Under the pieces are notes generated by a model, which was not told where the DNA came from, made no database searches, and saw only the letters and a list, made by a program, of their open reading frames with translations. From positions 1 through 7,539 of the forward strand of contig NZCH01000049.1 of the NCBI GenBank assembly GCA_002688155.1: 7,539 bases of DNA, given 5' to 3'. Positions 1 to 6,105 of the stretch are shown piece by piece; the first letter of the stretch is position 1; each line of letters begins with the position of its first letter. Both the position numbers and the translations under genes were made by a program. The DNA comes from Phycisphaerae bacterium. GTDB taxonomy: Bacteria > Planctomycetota > Phycisphaerae > Phycisphaerales > Phycisphaeraceae.

Positions 1-753
1 GCTGACGAGCTGGCGCAGGACATCGTCCGGCACGTGTCGCAGTCGCTCGATCAGGAACAGTTAAATGACGCGTCGGCCGTTCGTAGTGCGGTGTTGGACC
101 AAATTGTCCAGTTGATTCCCGCGGACGCTGATCCGCAACACCTCGAGCGCTCGCCCGACGGCGGGCCGTTCACGATTGCGCTGATCGGCCCAACCGGAGT
201 GGGCAAAACGACGACGATCGCCAAACTTGCCGCCGGATACAAGCTCAAACACAAGCGAGACGTTGCGCTTGTCACGATGGACACGTACCGCATCGCGGCC
301 GTTGATCAGTTGCAGACCTATGCGGGCATCATCGGCGTGCCGCTTTACGTGGTAACCAGCCCGGCAGACATGCTTGAAGTCAAAGCGCGCTGCGCGCATC
401 ACGAAGTCGTGCTGATCGACACGGCCGGCCGAAGTCAGCGCGATCACGGCAAGCTCGAACAACTTGATTCATTGCTGACAGCGGCCGATCCGAACCAGGT
501 TCACCTCGTACTGTCGAGCGCGTGCGCGCAGAGCGTGATGATGCAGGCGGTCGACCGGTTCAGTCAAATCCGCACTGACCGCGTCATCTTCACGAAACTG
601 GACGAGGCGGTAACGTTGGGCGTGTTGCTCAACGTCACGAGCAAGATCAACAAGCGACTGAGTTTCTTCACGACGGGCCAGGACGTGCCAAACGAGATTG
701 AACCGGGCCGCCCCGAGCGGATTGGCGAGTTGCTGTTGGGCCAAACGGCCTAG
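1..753 (+). CDS. flhF: Flagellar biosynthesis GTPase FlhF, C-terminal part (5' end outside window)
   Basis: FlhF is an SRP-family GTPase at the cytoplasmic face of the membrane that sets where flagella are assembled. The frame is open from base 1, giving 250 residues, so a GTG at 34 is internal and not the start. About 45 residues of N-domain helix come first, followed by a complete G domain (positions counted from the window start): P-loop GPTGVGKT at 63-70, DTYRIAA at 94-100, DTAGR at 140-144, TKLDE at 198-202 and the closing TTGQDVPNEIE at 224-234. The last motif, together with the flhG gene next door, favours FlhF over FtsY or Ffh. The N-terminal basic domain is missing only because the window begins inside the gene. 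The stop TAG lies 42 bp before flhG in the same frame, consistent with co-transcription. Confidence 0.95.
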   Translation, partial: ADELAQDIVRHVSQSLDQEQLNDASAVRSAVLDQIVQLIPADADPQHLERSPDGGPFTIALIGPTGVGKTTTIAKLAAGYKLKHKRDVALVTMDTYRIAAVDQLQTYAGIIGVPLYVVTSPADMLEVKARCAHHEVVLIDTAGRSQRDHGKLEQLDSLLTAADPNQVHLVLSSACAQSVMMQAVDRFSQIRTDRVIFTKLDEAVTLGVLLNVTSKINKRLSFFTTGQDVPNEIEPGRPERIGELLLGQTA

Positions 754-768
754 TTTGGTGGGTATGGC

Positions 769-789
769 CGCCGCATCGCGGCGCAGGGG
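769..789 (+). promoter_or_regulatory. GC hairpin abutting the flhG Shine-Dalgarno
   Basis: CGCCGC (769-774), a 3-nt loop ATC and GCGGCG (778-783) form a perfect 6-bp GC-only stem. It ends just before the SD-like AGGGG at 785-789, which stands 6 nt upstream of the TTG start of flhG. A ribosome finishing flhF at 753 would reach this structure, so it could couple or dampen FlhG translation. The pairing and spacing are seen directly; the regulatory role is inference. Confidence 0.4.
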
Positions 790-795
790 TGCACA

Positions 796-1659
796 TTGAC
801 CAGTACGGTGACAGATCAGGCGTCGGCGCTGCGGAGCATGGTTCGGCAGGAGTCGTCGCTTCGTCGAGGCCGGTTCGTCGCGGTGACCAGCGGCAAGGGA
901 GGTGTCGGTAAAACAAGTGTGGCGCTTAACTTATCGGTATTCCTGTCGAATATGGGGCGCCGCGTGGTATTGCTGGACGCGGACCTGGGCACGGCGAATG
1001 TGGACGTGCTTTGCAATCTCACGCCGCACGCAAATCTGGCGCATGTGATCGCGGGTCGCAAGACGTTAGCCGAGGCGACGATCGAGGGGCCCGGTGGTTT
1101 TCAACTGATTCCCGGTGCGTCGGGGCTTGCGTCACTCGCGGCGCTGTCGAGTTTTGAACGCCAGCGTCTGATCGATCAGATGCAGCACCTCGATCAGAGT
1201 ACCGACATGATTCTGATTGACACGGGCGCCGGCGTTGGGCCCAACGTACTGGGCTTTGCCGTCAACGCCGATCAGGTGGTCGTCGTCACGACACCGGAGC
1301 CGACGGCCATCACGGACGCGTACGCGGTGATCAAGACGATCGTTCGCCAGCGCGCCGATGCCGACATTGCGGTGCTTGTGAACATGGTACGCAGCCCGTA
1401 TGAGGCCCGCGCAGTTTTTGCGCGGATCGAAACGGTCTGCCAGCGTTTTCTCCGGGTGCGACCCCGCCTTGCCGGGCATGTGTTGAGCGACCCGCGCGTT
1501 GCACTGGCGGTGCGACGGCGCAGGCCGTTCGTTCTTGATTCACCACAGTGCGATGCCACCAGATGCATCGGGCAACTGGCGCACCGATTGGACCGCGACG
1601 CGCACGAGCCAAAAGGCGTGGGCCTGCTTCGGCGCATGGCGACGTGGATCGCGAGTTGA
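796..1659 (+). CDS. flhG: Flagellum number regulator FlhG/FleN (MinD-like ATPase)
   Basis: FlhG is a ParA/MinD-type ATPase that limits flagellar number and stimulates the GTPase activity of FlhF. The 287-residue protein has the deviant Walker A KGGVGKT at 34-40, the switch segment LLDADLGTANVDVL at 59-72 and a Walker B-like LIDTGAG at 140-146. Residues 7-13 read DQASALR, matching the N-terminal DQAxxLR motif by which FlhG/YlxH activates FlhF. That motif decides the start: the TTG at 796 (SD-like AGGGG 6 nt upstream) or the GTG at 808 keeps it, while the ATG at 838 would remove it. The tail LLRRMATWIAS (277-287) looks like the amphipathic membrane-targeting helix of MinD and FlhG. The neighbouring flhF separates it from MinD proper. 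No truncation is seen. Confidence 0.93.
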   Translation: MTSTVTDQASALRSMVRQESSLRRGRFVAVTSGKGGVGKTSVALNLSVFLSNMGRRVVLLDADLGTANVDVLCNLTPHANLAHVIAGRKTLAEATIEGPGGFQLIPGASGLASLAALSSFERQRLIDQMQHLDQSTDMILIDTGAGVGPNVLGFAVNADQVVVVTTPEPTAITDAYAVIKTIVRQRADADIAVLVNMVRSPYEARAVFARIETVCQRFLRVRPRLAGHVLSDPRVALAVRRRRPFVLDSPQCDATRCIGQLAHRLDRDAHEPKGVGLLRRMATWIAS

Positions 1660-1666
1660 GCACCTG

Positions 1667-1691
1667 GTTGCGCGCAACATGTTTTTATTTT
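1667..1691 (+). terminator. Weak terminator-like palindrome after flhG
   Basis: GTTGCGCGCAAC (1667-1678) is a perfect 12-nt palindrome beginning 7 nt after the flhG stop, and it is followed by a T-rich tract, GTTTTTATTTT (1681-1691). As a hairpin it gives only a 4-bp stem with a 4-nt loop, so intrinsic termination would be weak. The next promoter follows immediately, which supports a transcription boundary here. Confidence 0.3.
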
Positions 1692-1711
1692 CGTATTTAT
1701 GAGAAAGGGGC

Positions 1712-1739
1712 TTCACAAACGCGAAAGATCCGTTACAAT
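1712..1739 (+). promoter_or_regulatory. Sigma70-type promoter for the small membrane protein and fliA
   Basis: A -35 box TTCACA (1712-1717) and a -10 box TACAAT (1734-1739) are separated by 16 bp, each with one mismatch to consensus. Transcription would start near 1746, leaving a leader of about 97 nt before the small membrane-protein gene. It lies in a locally AT-rich stretch right after the terminator-like palindrome. No sigma28-type box was found here. Confidence 0.6.
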
Positions 1740-1770
1740 ACATCTACTTGGCCTAACGTGATTTGCGCCC

Positions 1771-1810
1771 TGGACAACGGACTGTCCAAGGATGGGTCAA
1801 CCGGTCCGGT
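1771..1810 (+). repeat. Two inverted repeats in the leader of the fliA transcript
   Basis: TGGACA (1771-1776) and TGTCCA (1783-1788) form a perfect 6-bp dyad with a 6-nt centre. ACCGG-T-CCGGT (1800-1810) is a second dyad around a single base. Both lie downstream of the predicted start near 1746, so they may be RNA hairpins or operator half-sites. The symmetry is seen directly; no function can be assigned. Confidence 0.35.
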
Positions 1811-1842
1811 GATTCAGCGGACTTGCAACGGAGTGCGCGCTT

Positions 1843-2226
1843 ATCCCTTCAAAGGTAATCGCATCTTGTTTTGCACTGGTCGGCTTCGCTGCGGCGGTTG
1901 CGCTGGGGTTGGTCAACGAGAACCCCGCCGCCACCGTGATGTGGCGTGCGCTGCTGGTCATGGCGGTGTGCTGGCCCATTGGATACGCCGTCGGCACGAT
2001 CGCGCAGCACGCGGTCCAAGTGCATTTGGGCCAGCACCAGAAAGAACGCCCGATTCCCACGGATCAAGACATCGCGGCGATTATCGCCCCAGTTACCGGC
2101 GCGCAGGCCAACCGTGAGAATCACAGTGCGGCCAGCGCGACGACCACCGAGCAAGCCGATGGCGCGCCGACCTTGACGGACGCGGTGCAGACAGTCGTGC
2201 ACTCCGAACCGGCAGCGCCGGCGTGA
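1843..2226 (+). CDS. Small two-helix membrane protein, function unknown, probable non-canonical start
   Basis: I do not recognise this protein. Taken from an ATC at 1843 it has 127 residues: a hydrophobic segment at about 5-24 (VIASCFALVGFAAAVALGLV), a short loop (NENPAA), a second segment at about 33-54 (MWRALLVMAVCWPIGYAVGT), and a polar Ala/Thr-rich tail to the end. The frame opens after a TGA at 1810-1812 and has no ATG, GTG or TTG until a TTG at 1909, which would delete most of the first helix. A GGAG at 1830-1833 lies 9 nt before the ATC, so ATC is my best start; a shorter 105-residue form from 1909 is the alternative. It shares the promoter at 1712-1739 with fliA downstream and sits between flhG and fliA, so a flagellar role is possible but unproven. 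Confidence 0.6.
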   Translation: MPSKVIASCFALVGFAAAVALGLVNENPAATVMWRALLVMAVCWPIGYAVGTIAQHAVQVHLGQHQKERPIPTDQDIAAIIAPVTGAQANRENHSAASATTTEQADGAPTLTDAVQTVVHSEPAAPA

Positions 2227-2411
2227 CGTGAATATGGCGCCCGCAAAACGCGTGCAATACGGGAGTCCGCAGTATGAAACGAAATTTAACAATATGCGCC
2301 AACAATGCACACAACGCCGTGCGTGCCTGGTTGACGTGATGCTGACACGATACGCCCTGCTTCAACGATGCGTGGCGTGTGCCGCGTTTTAGTTCAGCGA
2401 AGGAGCGAAAC
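2227..2411 (+). other. Intergenic region before fliA, no convincing gene
   Basis: This 185-bp stretch is somewhat richer in A and T than its surroundings around 2270-2310. It holds two short open frames, 52 codons at 2234-2392 and 21 codons at 2274-2339. The first has mixed third-position usage and no good SD; the second has GGGAG 8 nt upstream. A TTGACG at 2331-2336 resembles a -35 box but has no matching -10. The useful signal is AAGGAG at 2400-2405, 6 nt before the fliA ATG. Confidence 0.4.
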
Positions 2412-3230
2412 ATGGCGAAGGCTCGAGCCTCATTTGGCACGACATATGTTGCCCCTGACGATCGCCCCATCGAGGACGTTTGGAAGGAATACAAAAAGAC
2501 CTACTCGGAGGATCTGCGCAATCGGCTCATGGAGCGATACCTCCAACTGGTGAAATGCAACGCCGAACGGATTCACACCAAACTGCCCGATGAGGTCGAC
2601 GTAGACGACCTGATGAGCGCTGGCGTGTTCGGGCTCATGGACGCGATCGCGTCGTTTGATCTTGAACGCGGTGTGAAGTTTGAAACGTACTGCTCGCCTC
2701 GCATCCGCGGTGCGATTCTCGATCAGTTGCGCGCGATGGACTGGGTGCCCCGACTCGTGCGCTCGCGGTCGAGCCAGGTCGACCAAGCGCGCAAGTCGCT
2801 GCAGATGCAACTGGGTCGCAAGCCGACCGACGATGAGATTGCCACGAAACTGAAAGTCAACCCAGAGGAGTTCGCAAAGATCCGCAGGGACGCGGGCACA
2901 GTCGGTGTTGTCTCGCTCAATCGCAAGTGGTATGAGACGGATTCGAACAAAGACGTGCGCGAGATCGACGTGCTCGAGGACCGCAAGCAGGTCAACCCCT
3001 TCTCGGTCGTGCAGCGGCACGACCTCAAAGACCTCATTACCAAAGGCCTGTCGCGCGCCGAGCGACTCATCGTCATCCTCTACTACTACGAGCAGATGAC
3101 GATGAAGGAAATTGGCATGACCCTGGACCTGTCCGAATCTCGCGTCAGCCAGATGCACAGCAGCATACTTGCAAGGCTCAAGGCGAAACTGCAGCACCGC
3201 AGTAAAGAGTTGGAGGAGGAGGTCGAGTAG
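2412..3230 (+). CDS. fliA: Flagellar sigma factor FliA/WhiG (sigma28 family)
   Basis: This protein directs RNA polymerase to late flagellar and chemotaxis promoters, as FliA family members do. The start ATG at 2412 has a strong SD, AAGGAG at 2400-2405; an in-frame GTG at 2379 lies upstream of that SD and is rejected. The 272 residues show region 2 at about 37-107, including DLMSAGVFGLMDAIASFD (66-83) and KFETYCSPRIRGAILDQLR (89-107), the FliA/WhiG-type core-binding and -10-reading segment. Region 3 follows (about 117-195, with LGRKPTDDEIA), then region 4 at about 212-260 with the helix-turn-helix MTMKEIGMTLDLSESRVSQ (229-247). There is no region 1.1, as expected for the family. Its length is between E. 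coli FliA and Streptomyces WhiG. It is probably the second gene of the transcript starting near 1746. The anti-sigma factor FlgM is not in the window. Confidence 0.93.
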   Translation: MAKARASFGTTYVAPDDRPIEDVWKEYKKTYSEDLRNRLMERYLQLVKCNAERIHTKLPDEVDVDDLMSAGVFGLMDAIASFDLERGVKFETYCSPRIRGAILDQLRAMDWVPRLVRSRSSQVDQARKSLQMQLGRKPTDDEIATKLKVNPEEFAKIRRDAGTVGVVSLNRKWYETDSNKDVREIDVLEDRKQVNPFSVVQRHDLKDLITKGLSRAERLIVILYYYEQMTMKEIGMTLDLSESRVSQMHSSILARLKAKLQHRSKELEEEVE

Positions 3231-3280
3231 TCAGCGTCCTGAAGTGTCGAGGTGAGCGGGGCGCACATGAAGATTTGACG

Positions 3281-3289
3281 TGCCATACT
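3281..3289 (+). promoter_or_regulatory. Weak candidate extended -10 for argS
   Basis: TGCCATACT matches the extended -10 pattern TGnTATAAT at the TG and at four of six hexamer bases, and it ends 22 nt before the argS ATG. No credible -35 is at the right distance; the TTGACG at 3275-3280 is too close. The argS start also lacks a clear SD, so expression signals here are poorly defined and readthrough from fliA is possible. Confidence 0.2.
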
Positions 3290-3311
3290 CGGCGGGTCAC
3301 CATTTCTGTCC

Positions 3312-5081
3312 ATGCCGGACATGATCGAACAGATTCACTCCCGATTTGTACGCGCGCTGCAGGGCGCGTTTGGCGATGCCGTGGCCGACACGGACCCGCT
3401 GATCGCGCCGGCGGGCAACTTGAAATTCGGTGATTACCAGGCCAACGTCGCAATGAGTTTGGGCAAGAGGCTCAAACGGAATCCGCGTGAAGTCGCCGAT
3501 GAGATCGTCGCGAACCTCGACAAGCAAGGTCTTTTTGACGACGTGGAGGTCGCCGGGCCGGGCTTTATCAACCTGCGACTTTGCGCCGATGCGATCGCAG
3601 GTGAACTTGCGGTGCTGTCAGGCGACGATCACCTCGGAATCGCGCGTCCCGCGCAGCGGCAGACGATCGTCGTGGACTATTCCGGGCCCAACGTCGCGAA
3701 GGAAATGCACGTCGGACACATTCGCTCAACGATTATCGGCGACTGCATTGCGCGCGTGTTGGCGATGCAGGGTCACGACGTCGTTCGGCAGAACCACCTG
3801 GGCGACTGGGGTACGCAGTTCGGCATGTTGATCGAACACCTCCTTGATAAGGAGCAGACGTTTCCCGATGTGCGGCAGCTTGAAGATTACGTGATACAAG
3901 ACCTTGAAACGTTTTACCGGGATGCCAAGAGGAAGTTCGATACGGACCCCGAATTTGCCATTCGTGCACGAAAGCGCGTTGTTGCGCTGCAGGCGGGCGA
4001 CGAACGTACTCTCAAGTTGTGGAAGATGATCGTCGATGAATCGAGAACACATTTTTCGGACGTGTACGAGCGCCTCAACGTCAATCTGAACAATGGTGAC
4101 CTCAAACCCGAAAGTGCATACAACGACGCACTTGTCGACATCGTAAATGGCCTTGCGGATGCGGGCCTCTTGCAGGAAAGTCAGGGTGCGCGTGTCGTCT
4201 TCGCGCCGGGTTTTGAGGACGCAGACGGCCATCCTCTTCCGATGATCGTGCAGAAAAGTGACGGCGGTTACCTGTACGCGACGACGGACCTCGCCGCGGC
4301 GCGGCATCGCATCGACGAGCGCGGCGCGGCGCGGATCATTTACGTGACCGATGCGCGTCAAAGCCAGCACTTTGCGATGGTGTTCGCAACGCTGCGCATG
4401 GTCGGCTGGGCGGGGCCGCACGTTCGGCTCGATCACGTGCCATTTGGCACGATACTGGGCAAGGACAATCGCCCGTTTAAGACGCGCCAGGGCGGTACGG
4501 TCAAGCTGATCGACTTGCTCGACGAGGCTGAGCAGCGCGCCGCGGCGATCATCAACCAGAAGAATCCGGACCTGCCAGACGGCAAGCGCGAGGCGATCGC
4601 GCACGCCGTGGGCATCGGCGCGCTCAAGTACGCCGATTTGTCCAACGACCGCGTGAAGGATTACGTGTTCGATTGGGACCGCATGCTGGCGTTCGACGGG
4701 AACACCGCGCCGTACCTGCAGAACGCGTACGTGCGCATACGCTCGATTTTCCGCAAAGCCCATGAGCAAGACATCGATACTTCCGCGATCGACGCTTCGC
4801 CGATCGTGCTCGGTAATCCACCCGAGCGCGCCATCGCGTTGCAACTGCTGCAGTTTCCACGCATGGTCGACGTGGTCGCGGACTCGCTTGAGCCGCACCG
4901 ATTATGTAACTACCTGTACGATCTGGCGACCGCTTATCACAAGTTCTACGAAGCGTGCCCTGTTTTGACCGCTGACAATGTCGCAACCCGCAACAGCCGC
5001 TTGCGGCTTAGCGCGCTTGCCGCGACAACATTGCGGACCGGACTCAACCTGCTCGGCATCGATGTGAACGAACAGATGTGA
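3312..5081 (+). CDS. argS: Arginyl-tRNA synthetase
   Basis: This class I synthetase charges tRNA-Arg with arginine using ATP in the cytoplasm; family members need the tRNA present to activate the amino acid. The 589-residue length is normal. It has the N-terminal Add1 tRNA-recognition domain (about 4-85), the HIGH-type signature HVGH at 133-136 within NVAKEMHVGHIRSTIIGD, the catalytic-core segment DGGYLYATTDLAAARHR (317-333), and a C-terminal DALR anticodon-binding domain (about 465-589) ending LGIDVNEQM. The KMSKS position reads PFKTRQGGTVKL around K390, the degenerate form also found in E. coli-type ArgRS, so this is not a defect. The ATG at 3312 is used; an ATG at 3321 is also possible because neither has a clear SD. 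It follows fliA by 81 bp with no functional link. Confidence 0.97.
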   Translation: MPDMIEQIHSRFVRALQGAFGDAVADTDPLIAPAGNLKFGDYQANVAMSLGKRLKRNPREVADEIVANLDKQGLFDDVEVAGPGFINLRLCADAIAGELAVLSGDDHLGIARPAQRQTIVVDYSGPNVAKEMHVGHIRSTIIGDCIARVLAMQGHDVVRQNHLGDWGTQFGMLIEHLLDKEQTFPDVRQLEDYVIQDLETFYRDAKRKFDTDPEFAIRARKRVVALQAGDERTLKLWKMIVDESRTHFSDVYERLNVNLNNGDLKPESAYNDALVDIVNGLADAGLLQESQGARVVFAPGFEDADGHPLPMIVQKSDGGYLYATTDLAAARHRIDERGAARIIYVTDARQSQHFAMVFATLRMVGWAGPHVRLDHVPFGTILGKDNRPFKTRQGGTVKLIDLLDEAEQRAAAIINQKNPDLPDGKREAIAHAVGIGALKYADLSNDRVKDYVFDWDRMLAFDGNTAPYLQNAYVRIRSIFRKAHEQDIDTSAIDASPIVLGNPPERAIALQLLQFPRMVDVVADSLEPHRLCNYLYDLATAYHKFYEACPVLTADNVATRNSRLRLSALAATTLRTGLNLLGIDVNEQM

Positions 5082-5089
5082 TCGCGGAA

Positions 5090-5110
5090 CTCACGGAGGT
5101 CATCCGTGGG
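5090..5110. terminator. Hairpin between convergent argS and SDR genes
   Basis: CACGGA (5092-5097), a 5-nt centre GGTCA and TCCGTG (5103-5108) pair perfectly, and the stem can be extended by a T-G and a C-G pair to 5090 and 5110. It lies 8 nt after the argS stop in the 56-bp gap between converging genes, where a bidirectional terminator is expected. No T-tract follows on either strand, so intrinsic termination is uncertain. It has the same 6-5-6 design as the dyad at 5954-5970. Confidence 0.35.
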
Positions 5111-5137
5111 CTTCGCCGACCTTGATCATTCAACGGT

Positions 5138-5911
5138 TTACTTCAGCGACGCGCGCACTTCGTCCCAGTTGGTGCCGGTTCCAAAACTCTGTCCGTTCAA
5201 CTGGGGGCAGGCGATGCGCAGCAGTTCGACGGTTGCGCGCGCACAATCCTCTGGCGGCCGATCCGCACCCCTGTCAAACGAGTCCTGTGACGATGGCAGC
5301 CACTTGCGTCCTTCCTCGGCCTCGATCTGGTACTCGGTCATTTCCGTGCGCACGAAACCAGGCCCCATCGTGAAGACGAAGATGTTGTATCCGTCGTGCT
5401 CGCATTCTTTGGCCATCAGTTCGGTCAGGCGAACGAGCGCGACCTTGGAGCACGAGTACCCGGTCCCACCAGGGATGTGATCGCCGCCGGCCATGTTGAT
5501 CACGATTCCCGAATCGCGCTCGATCATGTGCGGCTGCACCGCCTGGCTGCACAGCATCGTGCCGCGAAGGTTCACCCTGACATCGTGCCACCATTGGTCG
5601 GCGTCGACGCTCCAGATCGGTCCAAGGGCGCCGAAACTGGCAGCATTGTTGAAGAGCACGTCGATTTGGCCAAAGTGATCCAGCGTCTTGTCGACCATGC
5701 GCCCGACCGCCGCCGGGTCGGTGATGTCCGTTGGCACAGCCAGCGCGTCACCACGGGTATCTTTGATCAGATCGGTGGTCGCTTTGATTTCATGCTCGCG
5801 CCGTGCAGCACAGACAACATTCATGCCGTGTGTTGCAAACTCAACGGCCAGCGCCCGGCCGATTCCGCGCCCGGCGCCTGTCACGATCGCGGTACTGCCT
5901 TCAAGTTTCAT
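5138..5911 (-). CDS. Classical short-chain dehydrogenase/reductase (SDR), substrate unknown
   Basis: SDR enzymes carry out NAD(P)(H)-dependent oxidation or reduction of alcohols, ketones and similar groups. The 257 residues form one Rossmann domain: cofactor motif TGAGRGIG (11-18), NNAA (88-91), the structural Asn at N114, the YxxxK pair Y152/K156 in GYSCSK, and the MGPGFVRTEM stretch (182-191). R15 and the R37-R38 pair after the second strand suggest NADP(H) over NAD(H). The segment before Y152 is NMAGGDHIPGGTG and contains no serine, so the usual Ser of the Asn-Ser-Tyr-Lys tetrad appears replaced. Either the activity is altered or another residue substitutes. The gene converges on argS and reads away from the desaturase. 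Its ATG lies 6 nt after a perfect TATAAT and it has no SD, suggesting leaderless translation. Substrate cannot be told from sequence. Confidence 0.88.
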   Translation of the reverse strand: MKLEGSTAIVTGAGRGIGRALAVEFATHGMNVVCAARREHEIKATTDLIKDTRGDALAVPTDITDPAAVGRMVDKTLDHFGQIDVLFNNAASFGALGPIWSVDADQWWHDVRVNLRGTMLCSQAVQPHMIERDSGIVINMAGGDHIPGGTGYSCSKVALVRLTELMAKECEHDGYNIFVFTMGPGFVRTEMTEYQIEAEEGRKWLPSSQDSFDRGADRPPEDCARATVELLRIACPQLNGQSFGTGTNWDEVRASLK

Positions 5912-5917
5912 AACTCA

Positions 5918-5926
5918 ATTATATCA
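5918..5926 (-). promoter_or_regulatory. Perfect extended -10 promoter for a leaderless SDR mRNA
   Basis: On the minus strand 5926 to 5918 reads TGATATAAT, an exact match to the extended -10 consensus TGnTATAAT. Six bases (TGAGTT) separate it from the ATG of the SDR gene, so transcription should start at or within a base or two of the start codon. At normal spacing the -35 position (about 5941-5946) reads CGTTAC, which is poor, consistent with reliance on the extended -10. Confidence 0.6.
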
Positions 5927-5953
5927 TCTGACGAAGCAGCGTAACGGCGGGGT

Positions 5954-5970
5954 CACGGTTGATTACCGTG
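5954..5970. promoter_or_regulatory. 17-nt dyad upstream of the SDR promoter
   Basis: CACGGT (5954-5959) and ACCGTG (5965-5970) are perfect inverted repeats around TGATT. The centre is about 51 bp upstream of the predicted SDR transcription start, a usual place for an activator site where the -35 is poor. It could instead be a hairpin just past the stop (5974) of the possible small minus-strand gene. Its design matches the dyad at 5092-5108. Confidence 0.35.
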
Positions 5971-5973
5971 CTG

Positions 5974-6105
5974 CTATGCATATTGCACGCGTTTGGCCGC
6001 CTTGTATGACACGACGAGCACGAAACCGCCAACAGCCATTGCCCGCACCAGCGTATAACGGTAACGCAGGTAAATCAGCACACAGGCGAGCAGTACGAAT
6101 CCGAT
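5974..6105 (-). CDS. Possible small hydrophobic protein, unrecognised
   Basis: The minus strand is open from 6132 to a TAG at 5974-5976. It encodes two hydrophobic segments, IGFVLLACVLIYLRYRY and LVRAMAVGGFVLVVSYKAA, followed by a basic end, KRVQYA. This looks like a small membrane hairpin with positively charged loop and tail, and most third positions are G or C. I do not recognise it. No ATG, GTG or TTG precedes the first segment; the coordinates assume an ATC at 6105 (43 residues), while a GTG at 6081 would give 35 residues and cut the first helix. No SD is evident. It could be a real small protein with a rare start, a decayed gene remnant, or chance. Confidence 0.3.
   Translation of the reverse strand: MGFVLLACVLIYLRYRYTLVRAMAVGGFVLVVSYKAAKRVQYA

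Noticed and set aside
1548..2117. Plus-strand 189-codon frame spanning the end of flhG, the promoter region and the small membrane-protein gene
   Set aside because: Overlaps two better-supported genes in another frame, crosses the predicted promoter, and the product is low-complexity and Arg-rich without motifs.
2274..2339. 21-codon frame MKRNLTICANNAHNAVRAWL-T with GGGAG 8 nt upstream
   Set aside because: SD spacing is attractive but the frame is very short and has no other support; kept only as a possible leader peptide.
2331..2356. TTGACG as a possible -35 for a fliA-specific promoter
   Set aside because: No -10-like hexamer at 15-19 bp; the promoter at 1712-1739 is much stronger.
2234..2392. 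52-codon plus-strand frame with several cysteines (CVAC near its end) just after the small membrane-protein gene
   Set aside because: No good SD, mixed third-position usage unlike neighbouring genes, and it runs up to the fliA SD region; probably chance.
2430..3197. Minus-strand open frame (about 255 codons) antisense to fliA
   Set aside because: Shadow of fliA codon bias; the translation shows no family motif.
4445..4460. TGGCAC-N5-TGGGC, resembling a sigma54 promoter
   Set aside because: Lies inside argS with no gene start downstream and lacks the TTGC at -12.
4479..4496. Apparent loss of the KMSKS signature in ArgRS (KTRQGG instead)
   Set aside because: E. coli-type arginyl-tRNA synthetases normally lack a canonical KMSKS, so this is ordinary for the family.
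3726..4898. Long minus-strand open frame (about 390 codons) antisense to argS
   Set aside because: It mirrors the G/C-biased codons of argS, has no recognisable domain, and argS is certain.
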